From Bremia lactucae (lineage: Eukaryota; Oomycota; Peronosporomycetes; Peronosporales; Peronosporaceae), in the NCBI RefSeq assembly GCF_004359215.1, contig NC_090610.1, forward strand, positions 14,804,014 to 14,835,258: 31,245 bases of DNA, given 5' to 3'. The position numbers and the translations under genes are program-made. Shown in pieces: positions 1 to 8,956 of the stretch. Position 1 is the stretch's first letter. Each line of letters opens with the position of its first letter. Under the pieces are notes generated by a model. The model was not told the DNA's origin. It was given only the letters and a program-made list of their open reading frames with translations, and made no database searches.

Positions 1-352
1 GAAGTAATCAAAGAGAGTTACAAGATAAGATAGATAAGAATTCATTTACATGTTTAGTATTAGTTTATAGTTAAGTCAACATTTACAAAGATAGATTAAG
101 AGACACTTAACTATATTAATACAGTTTTCATTTTACCCTCTTAAGTTAACTTGTCTTAAGAGAAGTCATCCTCTGCACGTACAGTGAACGTCACCTAACG
201 AAAGGCACCACTCACAGCTGAAGCAGTGTGAAGTGGACTTCTACTGAAACAGTACAAGTCGTAGTGCCCCGTTACATTAGGCACCAATCGCAACTGAAGC
301 AGTGCGAAGTGGACTTGTACTGAAGCAGTACAAGTCGTAGTGCCCCGTTACA
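1..352 (+). mobile_element. 3' part of an LTR (Ty3/gypsy type), truncated by the window start
   Basis: The stretch ends in CCCCGTTACA, the same terminus as the LTRs ending at 8482 and 31207, and shares with the LTR at 30762-31207 the AT-rich block with TATTAATACAGTTTTCATTTT and the paired hairpins near the end. No primer-binding site follows position 352 (the next bases are CTTATCC), so this is the right end of a 3' LTR or a solo LTR, not a 5' LTR. The terminal 73 bp occur twice, at 204-276 and 280-352. Confidence 0.8.
204..352 (+). repeat. Tandem duplication of the LTR terminal hairpin module
   Basis: Two copies, 204-276 and 280-352 (period 76), each start GGCACCA and end CCCCGTTACA. Copy 2 carries a perfect hairpin with 10-bp arms ACTTGTACTG and CAGTACAAGT (313-335). 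Copy 1 has one arm mismatch (ACTTCTACTG). Seen directly. Confidence 0.85.
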
Positions 353-996
353 CTTATCCTACATGGAGCGGTACGTTAAGGTAGCTTGTGGCAGCTTGCA
401 TCCTCTCAAAAGGTAGTGCGCGGTCTCTGCAAGTGCTAACCTATCCAAGAAGCTCTAGCACCGCAGGTACGTGGTGGTGAGCGTTCTCACCCCATTCAAC
501 GTAACTACCATCATATAGGTCTTTACTGTATGGCAATAAATACCATGGGGGCCCCGTCAAATTTTATGTCGTGACCGACGAAGTGCATAGACTCATAAAA
601 TTCTCCAATAAGCTGGTCGTGGCTGACGCCAATGTTTTTTGGCTGAACGACGGCAATTATGAGAATTTACAACCTCGAACATTATAATTTCTTAGACATT
701 CTTTTTGATCTGATTTGCCAATATAACATCCGATCCCTACACCACTCGGAAATCTAACAAAAAAAAGCTATTGCGCATTAGCAGTCTACGCCTTCTTTTT
801 CGTCCGTCGCGCCGCCTTGTACTTGGAGCACGTAGTGACATCGAGAAGAAGTGGGTCTGTTTTGTGACTTTTTATTGCAAGCATGTAGGAGCTATTAACT
901 AAACTACTTCATATCATATCCATCGTCCTAAATCATAATAGGAACCGCGCGAACTGACATAGGACAAGCAAGTCAAGCGTCTTATATTGACTCAGT
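353..996. other. Gene-poor stretch between LTR and CNOT10 gene; promoter of the latter expected here
   Basis: No long open frame and no repeat shared with the rest of the window was seen. The last part must hold the promoter and 5' UTR of the gene starting at 997, but no convincing core promoter motif was recognised. On the minus strand there is one short basic open frame (786-884), listed separately. Confidence 0.5.
786..884 (-). CDS. Possible small basic ORF or terminal exon, 32 aa
   Basis: An ATG at 884 reads 32 codons to a TAG at 786. The product is very basic at its end (KYKAARRTKKKA), as is common in nucleolar or ribosomal proteins, but I do not recognise the family. It could be the last exon of a gene head-to-head with the CNOT10-like gene, or chance. 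A second in-frame ATG context or a good splice pattern upstream was not found. Confidence 0.2.
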   Translation of the reverse strand: MLAIKSHKTDPLLLDVTTCSKYKAARRTKKKA

Positions 997-3305
997 ATGT
1001 CGGGGACTAAGGACAACAAGTCTTCGTTGAGTCACCGCGCTCAGCAGAAATTTAAGTGAGTTGTTATTGAGATTGTAGATCTGATCGACTTGAGTACAAA
1101 TGTATCTACTATAGTGCTGGCAAGTATGAGGAGGCGGTGGATGCTCTAGAAAAGCTCGTAGAGGAGATTGGTCCACGTCAGGACTTTAAAGTGCGTCACA
1201 ACGCGGCATTGACTCGCTTTGTTGCCGGACTAGACAATCCTGTCAAGCTGCAAGAGGCGTTGCGCCAAAATTTACGGACGCAGTTGCAAGAGCACGAGAA
1301 AAACAAAACGTTTACATCGTCTAATGATGGAGAAACGCAAGAAGCTGAAAGCGCATTATCGATCAATAGGGAAACGACCTACCTTCGGTACAATTACGCA
1401 GCGTCGCTCTTTATGACGAAACAATATGCACAGGCGTGCGCCGTCTTAGAGGCTATGATGCGTGGCGTGGATCCGATTGATGAGAACGTAGCTATGCACA
1501 CCAGCTTTTTGTATCTAGACGTGATTTTGCACAGTAGTAGAGGCTGTGTGAGCACAGAGCGGGAACGCGCTGCGACAAGAAATAAGGCGCAGAGTATCCT
1601 GACTTTCCTAGAGCAGCCTCATTGTTTTAACACGGTACAGGAAGTCGCCGACCACTTGACGCAACGAGATGCTACTGGAAACGTTCTCGAGACGGATGTG
1701 CAAAGAAGAAGTCGATGGGATGTTACTGAATTTCGCTTCCGAATGCACTTGTACCGTGCCAAATTTATGTTGCTCCAGAGCAATTTAAAGACAGCTAAAA
1801 AGGAGGTCAAGTCAGCACTCGAGATTTTTCAAAAGGAAATTAAGATTTACGATCGAAGTGAGTCGAACACCTTTGCCTCGTCATCGTCGCTATCGTTGGA
1901 GTCGGACAAGACAAGCTCGGCGATTGGACACCCGTGTTTGGTGGTCCAAAACACGACAGCATTGTTTTTAAAGGCGAACTTGGAATATTTAAAAAAGAAC
2001 TACAAGAAGTGTATCAAGCTGCTTGCATCATGTACACAGGAAGCTGTGAGCGAGGTACGACGGTTCGTATATATTAAGATTGGGTGAAGATAAGATTTTC
2101 AGGTGCTGACACGGGAAATCTTTGTTGGACAGAGTGTTTTGTTAAATAATATGGGGTGTATACATTTTCAGATGGGGCAGCGAAAAGCGGCACAGTCGTA
2201 CTTTGCCAGAGCCCTCCAAGCAACAACAAAGGCCACTAAGTTGGACGCAGTCGTCCTTGCGAGCGCTTTTCACCATGAAATATTGTACAATAATGGTCTA
2301 CACTTTTTGCTCCAGGGTGAGTACTCGTTGGCTTTCCGGTGCATTTACGGGTCGTCGAAGATGTTTTATAATCGCCCTAAACTATGGCTACGCCTCGGGG
2401 AGTGTTGTACAGCGGCATTTGCCAAGGAGCAGAAACTAGCTGCAGTGGCTGGAAACAAAAGCGGTCTGATTAAAGACATTGTGGGATCTGGCTCACATCG
2501 TCGGGTACTGCTTCCTTCAAGCCTGCCGTCTGCAGCGTCACAGGACTTTAAACTTCCATTAAAAATCGGTACTAGCAATGGAGCTTGTTCTGCTTCTACA
2601 GATGCGACTGATGAGGATGAGTCACCGACGATGAGTTTATCATTTGGGGCTAAATGCTTTAAAAATGTCGTTTTGCTGTGCAATCAACTGCTCGAATCGG
2701 GAAGTACTAATGGAAATACTAACCTTAATGCGGGCGAATCTACGAACTTGGAAGCTCTTGATGCAAGTGCTCTTGATAATCTACGTCAGAAAGCTCTAGT
2801 TAATTTGACTTACGTCTACTTGTCAATCTTCGAGCCCCTGCTTGCTATTGCAACTGCAAAAGAGTTGCTAGCGCTACCTTCATGCTCAAAGGCAACCAGT
2901 TTTTTGGCGCGTTCATACGCGGCAGAGGCACTTTGTACGCTTTCAAGGGCGTCAGAAGCAACTGAGATTTTACAGGCAGAGCGTGATTTAGCTGTCATGG
3001 CCGAAGAGTACGCTAGTGAAGCTAAAATTCAGGTTTGACAGTAAGCTTGCCTAATGGTTAGACGATCTAACGCTATAATGTAATGAATGCAGTTGTCCCA
3101 GGCCCGAGCTGGCGTTCACGTTAACAACGCTACTTCACTTCTTCTGCAAGGACGCACCTCCGAAGCCGAAGAAAGTGTGACGCGTGCCGTAAGGGAAAAT
3201 CCAAATTGTCGCGAGTCACTTGAGCTATTAGTTTACGTTCTGCTGAAAAAGGGGGATACGAAGAAGGCTCTTCGAGTGCTGAAGGAAGCGCAAGTGGTGC
3301 AGTGA
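997..3305 (+). CDS. CNOT10: CCR4-NOT transcription complex subunit 10-like TPR protein (4 exons)
   Basis: Proposed exons: 997-1055, 1115-2054, 2103-3032 and 3093-3305, giving 713 aa (human CNOT10 is about 744). Introns of 59, 48 and 60 bp begin GTGAGT, GTACGA and GTTTGA and end TATAG, TTCAG and TGCAG. Each contains stops or breaks the frame, and each junction restores it. Joining exon 1 to 2 creates QQKFNAGKYEEAVDALEKL, a tetratricopeptide helix pair at the N-terminus as in CNOT10. A typical CNOT10 TPR follows near residue 350 (NNMGCIHFQMGQRKAAQSYF), and the last exon carries two more TPRs. CNOT10 with CNOT11 forms a module docking on the N-terminus of CNOT1 in the cytoplasmic deadenylase complex. 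The ATG at 997 was chosen because it is in phase through the GTGAGT donor. An AATAAA lies 54 bp past the stop. Family call is firm; the exact splice sites are inference. Confidence 0.88.
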
Positions 3306-3637
3306 GCTTTTCAAAAGAGTCATCATAACACGGCATAGTACGACTGAACAAGTTACTTAAATAAATGTACAGTTATGCAATGAGACTTGGGAGCACGATC
3401 TTGATTGACCATCAACTGATTGGGGGGGATGAATAAATTACCAACTTGTATGTTTATAACTCGGACAATTTCGTTTTTCAAATGTCTTTCTAATCTGTCA
3501 GTTGACAGGTACTACACTACAGCAACAATCCGGTGGCAATTAATTTCTGTGAGTGAACCACATCAACCCCGTCATCACTTTAAACATCGATCTACTATGC
3601 TGCTGGTATTTCATGCAGCTTGCAGATTATATACCGC
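3306..3637. other. Intergenic region between convergent genes (3' UTRs)
   Basis: This is the shared 3' space of two tail-to-tail genes. An AATAAA at 3359-3364 suits polyadenylation of the plus-strand gene. The open frame that runs through here on the plus strand has no recognisable product. No repeat was seen. Confidence 0.6.
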
Positions 3638-5134
3638 TTACTCCGCACGGTCGTTAACCGAAGCATCCACCTTCCCACTACGACGGTTGCCGGTCTTCAC
3701 ACGACGTGAAAATTGTTGCTCGCTTTTAGTCGAATAAGGAGCCTCATCCCCGTTCTGCTCCTTTCGCTCGCCACGGCCCCCCTTGTTAAAGCCACGACCA
3801 CGACCACGCGCGTCGTTGCCACGTAAGCTGCTACGCTGGCCTTCCTTGCGTTCAGCACGTTCGTCCACTTGAAGCACCTTGTCAAACACCTTAAATTCTT
3901 TGGTTTCAGCAAGAGCAGCGCGCATACTACCTTGCTCATGATAATCAACGAAGGCAAAGCCACGTTGGGCTACAACTCCAACTCCAGCTATCGAGCCATA
4001 TCCTTGAAATAACTCGCGCAAATCATTCTCGCGCGTTTGGGCCGGCACGTCCCTTATAAATAAACTGTACAAGCGTTTGTGCTCCTTCTCCTTGCCATTG
4101 CTGGCCTTATTCTTTGGCGACTTTTGAATCCTTGGAGAACTTGTAGAAGGATTCGCAGAAGCAGATGATGGAGACGAGGCCAGAGCAACCACAATTTTGG
4201 GGGTCGTCGGCTTTCCAGAAGCTGCAACAGACGTAGCCATGGATGAAACGGCCATGGTGGTCTTCGATGCGGCGAACAAAGCAGCCCATGATTTGGGTCT
4301 TTCAGGCTCTGCATGAACTGGCACCACCGGGTCTGCGGGGGCAATAGTAGAAGTAGGCCTTGCAGTGGAAATTGGCGTCTTGTTCTGTCTCGTTGGTACC
4401 TCTTCCGTCGATTCACCTGGTGAAGGTGCCTTGCCAGCAACAGCTGTAACCTTTTCGATTGAATTCTTTATTGGCGAGGACGCAGCGGTGGTGGCCGGGA
4501 TCTTCATGGGTGAAGCGGAAGCGGTTTCATTTGGCAATGAGTTGACCGTAGTTGTCAAATTAGCGGTCTTCACAGGTAACGACGATGATGTTTTAGGTGA
4601 CACAGGAATGGCGGCGGTCACTTTCTTGACCGGTGGTAGTACTGTCGCCGTCTTGTGCCCATTCTTCGTCCCCACGACTGCCACTTCGTAAGACGACACC
4701 CCAGGAAATTCGAGAAAACGAAGACAATCATTAAGAACGAAATAGCCTTTAGGCTGCACAGCCAAGAAAAAAGTTTGCACAAATGGCTTGGGGGTGGGGC
4801 TCTCGCGTAACGTCATGACACCCGTAACCAGCACGAGAACCCCATCCCCTTGAGAGTTCTGACAGTCAATTGACCCGGCGTCAAGATCTACACGTGCGCC
4901 AGCGTAGCCACGCTTTAAAATTTGGTCGTTGATAGCGCGCTGGCCAGCAATGGGCTCTTCCATGTGCGAGCCAACCCCGTGGCACCAACGACTTTCGGCC
5001 TTATAGAAACGGTGAAGACTCTGCGGCTCCTTGGCTAGAAAGTGGTAATACTGCCGCATAAATGTATTGCCGACAGTGGATGGTGATGGGGCTTTCTCAT
5101 CCGCATGAGCAACTGGAGTGGATGTCTCGGGCAT
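3638..5134 (-). CDS. G3BP-like RNA-binding protein: NTF2-like domain, low-complexity linker, RRM, RGG tail
   Basis: A single uninterrupted frame of 498 aa. Residues about 21-145 form an NTF2-like fold (NTFMRQYYHFLAKEPQSLHRFY at its start, VQTFFLAVQPKGYFVLNDCL near its end), as in G3BP and plant NTF2-RRM proteins. Residues 150-350 are a Ser/Thr/Pro/Ala-rich linker holding the short conserved block PKSWAALFAASK near 280. An RRM covers about 353-425, with RNP2 LFIRDV and RNP1 RGFAFVDY. The C-terminus is Arg/Gly rich (GRGRGFNKGGRGERK, about 442-458). In this family the NTF2 domain dimerises and binds partner motifs while RRM and RGG bind mRNA; members act in stress granules. The ATG at 5134 gives the full NTF2 domain. 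The gene is intronless and convergent with the CNOT10-like gene. The family call is firm, the stress-granule role is from relatives. Confidence 0.88.
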   Translation of the reverse strand: MPETSTPVAHADEKAPSPSTVGNTFMRQYYHFLAKEPQSLHRFYKAESRWCHGVGSHMEEPIAGQRAINDQILKRGYAGARVDLDAGSIDCQNSQGDGVLVLVTGVMTLRESPTPKPFVQTFFLAVQPKGYFVLNDCLRFLEFPGVSSYEVAVVGTKNGHKTATVLPPVKKVTAAIPVSPKTSSSLPVKTANLTTTVNSLPNETASASPMKIPATTAASSPIKNSIEKVTAVAGKAPSPGESTEEVPTRQNKTPISTARPTSTIAPADPVVPVHAEPERPKSWAALFAASKTTMAVSSMATSVAASGKPTTPKIVVALASSPSSASANPSTSSPRIQKSPKNKASNGKEKEHKRLYSLFIRDVPAQTRENDLRELFQGYGSIAGVGVVAQRGFAFVDYHEQGSMRAALAETKEFKVFDKVLQVDERAERKEGQRSSLRGNDARGRGRGFNKGGRGERKEQNGDEAPYSTKSEQQFSRRVKTGNRRSGKVDASVNDRAE

Positions 5135-5335
5135 TGGGAGTAAAAGAATGGTCAGCAGTGGTGACGTGGGAGATTTTAGTTTGGATCTATGGTCATCTTT
5201 GGCCGTAGTAAAATGATGTTCTCTTTTTTGTGGAAACTTGATGTGAAGAAAACGGGAATCATTATTGACTGAAGTGCGACTAAATACGGCTCTTCATATA
5301 TTTCTAAAAGCATATTGTTTTTTCTCGAATGAATT
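5135..5335 (-). promoter_or_regulatory. Upstream region of the G3BP-like gene
   Basis: This 200-bp stretch separates the start codon at 5134 from the first recognisable transposon-derived sequence at about 5336, so it should hold the promoter and 5' leader of the minus-strand gene. No specific element could be identified with confidence. Confidence 0.4.
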
Positions 5336-5399
5336 TGGAATGGGCTGGTGTGCCGTTACATAAGTATTATTTCCTGTAAGAGGAATAACAATTGTTATT
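5336..5399 (+). mobile_element. Left part of element A 5' LTR, split by the Mutator-like insertion
   Basis: The bases around 5348-5362 (GTGTGCCGTTACATAAG) resemble the start of the LTR at 30762 (GTGTATCGTTACATAA). The stretch runs into ATTGTTATT at 5391-5399, the left target duplication of the Mutator-like element. Across the insertion it would continue at 8033 with a second copy of the TTATTTCCT..AGAGGAA palindrome. The exact left end is uncertain. Confidence 0.55.
5391..5399 (+). repeat. MULE target-site duplication, left copy
   Basis: ATTGTTATT here pairs with TTTGTTATT at 8024-8032, directly abutting both inverted-repeat ends. Eight of nine bases match. Confidence 0.75.
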
Positions 5400-5677
5400 G
5401 GGAAGCGTTACCCCCCCAAATTAATTTTGATTGGCTGTAATCCACCCTTCTGATTGGCTACAGCTAGAGGTGATGTACAGAAAATTGTGCTTCTAGATTA
5501 TGCAAAGAGAATGAACGCAACTGTAAGAATTACAACACCCAGATGACATTTACCTTCAAATTGCAACCTTCCCTGTTACAACAACTAAATCAAAATGAAC
5601 ACCCTTGATCCCCCCACACAATTGCACATGCTTCTCTTGCTGAGGGTCAAGCTGTTGTAAAGGCCCATGCAACATCA
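5400..5677 (+). repeat. Left terminal inverted repeat of the MULE
   Basis: Reverse complement of 7721-8023 over almost the whole length, beginning at GGGAAGC and ending at GCAACATCA. Shared blocks include CAAATTGCAACCTTCC, AACACCCTTGATCCCCCC and GCTGAGGGTCAAGCTGTTGT. The right copy has about 25 extra bases near its outer end. Confidence 0.9.
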
Positions 5678-5749
5678 TAATTGCTGCCAAATGTGTGCAA
5701 AAAATGGTCTAATTCACACATCTGCTACTTCTAGATTCTCTACTGGTTC

Positions 5750-7125
5750 TATATCTACATTTAAAATTGTGTGGCATGTACGGGCATTGTGCCCTGACAG
5801 GGAACACCATCCACAGCGTCGACGAGGTGCAGGATTAGCAGCTGCATCTGCGAGCTCAAACGCGGATGGCAAGCGTCGTGTTGACCCTGTTGGCCGGCCT
5901 CGCGTCTCTGCTCGCTCAGAACAACAACATTATTGGAGACCGCAAGCGCATGCTTCTTGAGCGTGTGCTTGCGATATCCTTACAATCATCATAGTCATCT
6001 GCATTTCTCTTCAACGCTGTCTCCATTGATAGCATAACAACATCTGCAACATTTGGCGGCTGTGGCTGGACCAACCACCAATGCTGATCGAAGTCATTAA
6101 AGGTTAGCGGTATCATTGGCTAGCTGCGGCTACGGCGGCGCATGTCATGTTGGCATGGATACCCCATTGTTGATCTAAAAAGACCAAGACATCTGTTGCT
6201 GAACCTCTTCATTTTGCTCCTACAAATTTAGTAGCTGGTATGCGCCGCGCAGTGCATGCACAGAGATCTTTCCCATCACCTGCAAAAAAGGCGGTCCCAA
6301 TCTTAGGTTGACCATTGCCCGCTCTGCTGCATTTTGCTGTACAATAGCAGCCAGCTGATCTTCACATGCGAGCCGAACTGCGCCATCCACTGCCAGTAGG
6401 TGACCTGAAAATGAACTTATCTGTCAGCAAAAGCATGGACCTCATGTGACTTAACTGAAAGATACACATATCTGTTGATGTCTCGATCCATTTCTTAGGG
6501 GCTGCATGTGCGCTCTCCACACGTGACGTTGCGATGTGCCCATAATGCTTCTTTCCGCGTAAGAATGCTGACACAAACCTCTCCTTGTACACCAGCCAGG
6601 TGTCATTGCAGTAGCACGACGTGCGCTGGGATCTCTCCCTCATGCATTGCCTGGATGTTCCGGATTTGGTGACAATTATTAGAATAAATCACGGTTAAGA
6701 AGCCTTCTGGAAAGGAAGGCAAAATTTCTCCTGGAGTTTTGTTCTTGGTAACTTTCAGCAGTAGTGGCACTGATCAGAGTATTCCATGCCTTCATAAATG
6801 CCTCCCATGCTTCTGCTGTGAAGCCTGCTTTGTGCTTGGCGAGGATATTTTTGTTGATATGCCACCTGCACAGCAGCATGTTGGCAGTGGGAAATGTTTC
6901 ATCAAGCGCACAAATGAGCGCAAGCTCACGATCGGTCACAAAGGTCACAATGTTGGTGGGGAGGTTGTATTCTTCAAACACATGTCGAAGGTGGTGCACC
7001 GCCCAACGGTAATCTGCAGCTGTCTCTCTTTGCATACAGCAGTATGCGAAGGTAAAGCTCTGGTGGGACGATGTGGCCCAACAACATGGAACAGAGGCAT
7101 TCCAAACTTGTTTGTCTTGTATGTT
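5750..7125 (-). pseudogene. MULE transposase, frameshifted
   Basis: Reading from 7125 down: a catalytic-core start with the first Asp in a TYKTNKFGMPLFHVVG block (about 7115-7065), then after a frameshift the second Asp in TFVTDRELALICALDETFP and the family signature LLCRWHINKNI (7035-6679), then RVESAHAAPKKWI (6643-6480), which matches the conserved C-terminal part of the MULE core, then EDQLAAIVQQN and VHALRGAYQLLNL near 6360-6210. A SWIM-like stretch (GYPCQHDM) lies near 6150, and a CCHC zinc knuckle CGWCSLSGHNARTC lies at 5774-5815. This is the usual MULE order. At least two frame changes and several stops make it non-functional. Confidence 0.82.
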
Positions 7126-7720
7126 TTATCGTGTAGTCACACTTTACCGGCACAAAACTTTTGGCAGATCTCACAGGCGCAGGGTGAAAAACCAGAAGGT
7201 GGGTGAGCATCTGCTCCCTGTCAACCTGTGAGAAGTGGCGGGCATCATCACTAAGGCTGTCCAGCAGAGCTGAAATGAGTTAGCGGCCGTTGAGCATCCT
7301 GGCTAGTTCCCTATTACTAATGTTGCGAACGTCTTGGCCTGTCAGCATAACACCTTCATTATGTCGAATTGAGGTAGTGATACGGCTATTTCAAACAATT
7401 GCACATAAAATCACCAATACACTTTGGTTTTGTTCTGGTTTGAGCATGCCAGTGCGTCCCTGCGGATGCGCGCTCGGATGCGCAAACGCCTCATGGTTAT
7501 GTTAAGCGTTGGTAACTTCAACAAGCCATTATTTTTTTTGATTGTGTATGTTGGCTCTGAAAGGGCAGCCACTGCTCCGACTTGGCCCCATACGCTCGCC
7601 TGGGCCACTGTGCACAACAGGAGCGTTTGATTGTGAGCACTGATAGTTTACCACCTTGGCATCGCCTTCCTTCCTGATGCCAACCCTCTTGGTACGCTTG
7701 ACAACAATGACATATCCCTG

Positions 7721-8023
7721 TGATGTTGCATGGGCCTTTACAACAGCTTGACCCTCAGCAAGAGAAGCATGTGCAATTGTGGGGGGGGATCAAGGGTGTT
7801 CATTTTGGTATAGCTGTTGTAACATGGAAGGTTGCAATTTGAAGGTTAGTGTCATCTGGGTGTTGAAATTCTTACAGTTGCGTTCATTTTCTTTGCCCAA
7901 TCAGAAGCACAATTTTCTGTACCTCACTTCTAACTGTAGCCAATCAGAAGGGTGAATTACAGCCAATCAAAATTAATCTGGGGGTCGTGGTTAACGTTTG
8001 GGTGGATGATGGATAAGGCTTCC
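7721..8023 (-). repeat. Right terminal inverted repeat of the MULE
   Basis: Inverted copy of 5400-5677. Outer end GGAAGCCTTATCC on the minus strand. The segment about 7986-8010 has no counterpart in the left repeat. Confidence 0.9.
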
Positions 8024-8482
8024 TTTGTTATTTCCTATTAGAGGAAATAAATAAGGAAGCTTGAAATTATTACCTTTATAAATTTTGACTTAAATAATTC
8101 CAATAATTCCAAATTGGAAAATATTGATGCAATAAGACATTAGCTCTATTGATTGGTTGATTAAGTCTACTTCAACCCCGCCAATCGTCATAAGACACGA
8201 TTAAGCGGTGCGCAAGAAGGTGCCATACTTAGTAAGTTATTAATATGATAAGTTCAGTAGTAGATAAAAGATCGTTTACGTAGGAAACTTAATCTATTAA
8301 TACAGTTTTACTTTTCCTAATTCTAATCCTTTGAATTGCTTTTGGTAGCTAGAGACCCTTAGCTACATAAAAACCTTCCTCTGTACCCCTGTGCACGTGA
8401 AGATTCGAGGCACATCACCTACACTGTGATCAGTGTAAGGTTAACTAGTACTGTTCAGTACTAGTGAAGGTTCCCCGTTACA
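8024..8482 (+). mobile_element. Right part of element A 5' LTR
   Basis: It starts with the right MULE target duplication (8024-8032) and ends TCCCCGTTACA at 8482, followed by two bases and a primer-binding site. It shares TATTAATACAGTTTT, CTTCCTCTG and the paired terminal hairpins (8420-8437, 8444-8465) with the LTRs at 1-352 and 30762-31207. An imperfect palindrome lies at its start (GCTTCCT..AGGAAGC, about 8018-8064). Confidence 0.82.
8420..8465 (+). repeat. Pair of hairpins near the LTR end of element A
   Basis: Hairpin 1: TACACTG, loop TGAT, CAGTGTA (8420-8437). Hairpin 2: ACTAGTACTG, loop TT, CAGTACTAGT (8444-8465). Both have perfect stems, and both have counterparts at the same place in the LTRs at 1-352 and 30762-31207. 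Confidence 0.85.
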
Positions 8483-8484
8483 CC

Positions 8485-8492
8485 TGGTAGCA
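8485..8492 (+). promoter_or_regulatory. Primer-binding site of element A (tRNA-iMet type)
   Basis: TGGTAGCA starts two bases after the LTR end and is complementary to the 3' end of eukaryotic initiator-Met tRNAs (TGCTACCA). The same octamer follows the LTR ends at 8930, 29295 and 31207. Confidence 0.75.
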
Positions 8493-8612
8493 CCTTGTAG
8501 TCCGTTCAACAACTACGCACGTATGGACATGTTGGATGAAGAAGGAGGAAGCTTTCTAGCCCATCAAAAACGCTATCTCGCCACTCGTGAAGGGTTTACT
8601 CATTTGAGTGAC
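8493..8612 (+). mobile_element. Element A leader, interrupted by element B
   Basis: This non-coding leader follows the primer-binding site and stops at GTGAC (8608-8612). The same GTGAC reappears at 16074-16078, where element A continues with its gag region. That makes it the insertion site of element B. Confidence 0.75.
8608..8612 (+). repeat. Target-site duplication of element B, left copy (GTGAC)
   Basis: GTGAC directly precedes the 5' LTR of B. An identical GTGAC directly follows its 3' LTR (16074-16078). Five bases is the normal Ty3/gypsy duplication size. Confidence 0.88.
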
Positions 8613-8930
8613 TGTCATGGGCCACGTTACAGGATTAAAACAAAATAAATAACTACATTTGTAGGCAGGTGCTGCGCTGTTCGGATAGCGGCACAGCGTA
8701 ACAAATAACTATTGGGTCATTATTGGGGCCCAGAAGACCCAATTTGGACAAATGATAAATAACCTGAAAATAAGTGGTTTCCGGAATGCTGGAACACTTT
8801 CGTAATTAGTGCGATTAAAAATCTTGTAAAAATTAAATAAATTGAATTTTACTTCGTACCGAATACTTAGGCTGAAAGCTTCTTCAAGTGTTCGTGTAAG
8901 TTAGGGACTGAACGTTGTAGCCTCGTTACA
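8613..8930 (+). mobile_element. Element B 5' LTR (318 bp)
   Basis: Starts TGTCATGGGCC, ends CCTCGTTACA, and aligns along its whole length with 15752-16073. Shared blocks include ACATTTGTAGGCAGGTGCTG and TAAATTGAATTTTACTT. An AT-rich stretch near 8830-8850 is a candidate promoter or polyadenylation area. Confidence 0.92.
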
Positions 8931-8932
8931 CC

Positions 8933-8940
8933 TGGTAGCA
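8933..8940 (+). promoter_or_regulatory. Primer-binding site of element B
   Basis: TGGTAGCA two bases after the LTR end matches the initiator-Met tRNA 3' end, as in element A. Confidence 0.78.
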
Positions 8941-8956
8941 CTTAGGAGTCCTTCCC

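Larger units (their letters stand above)
5400..8023 (-). mobile_element. Mutator-like (MULE) DNA transposon, degenerate, inserted in an LTR
   Basis: The element is 2624 bp with long terminal inverted repeats (5400-5677 and 7721-8023). It starts GGGAAGCGTTA and ends, read on the minus strand, GGAAGCCTTATCC. It is flanked by ATTGTTATT (5391-5399) and TTTGTTATT (8024-8032), a 9-bp target duplication with one difference, the size typical of MULEs. Removing the element restores a continuous LTR sequence. It carries one transposase gene on the minus strand, now broken by frameshifts and stops. Confidence 0.88.

Noticed and set aside
1056..1078. A 23-bp first intron in the CNOT10-like gene
   Set aside because: It restores frame but is too short for splicing. 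The acceptor at 1114 gives a 59-bp intron and a better TPR sequence.
4054..4440. Leu/Arg-rich frames overlapping the NTF2-RRM gene in other frames
   Set aside because: They are shadows of the low-complexity linker of the 498-aa protein.
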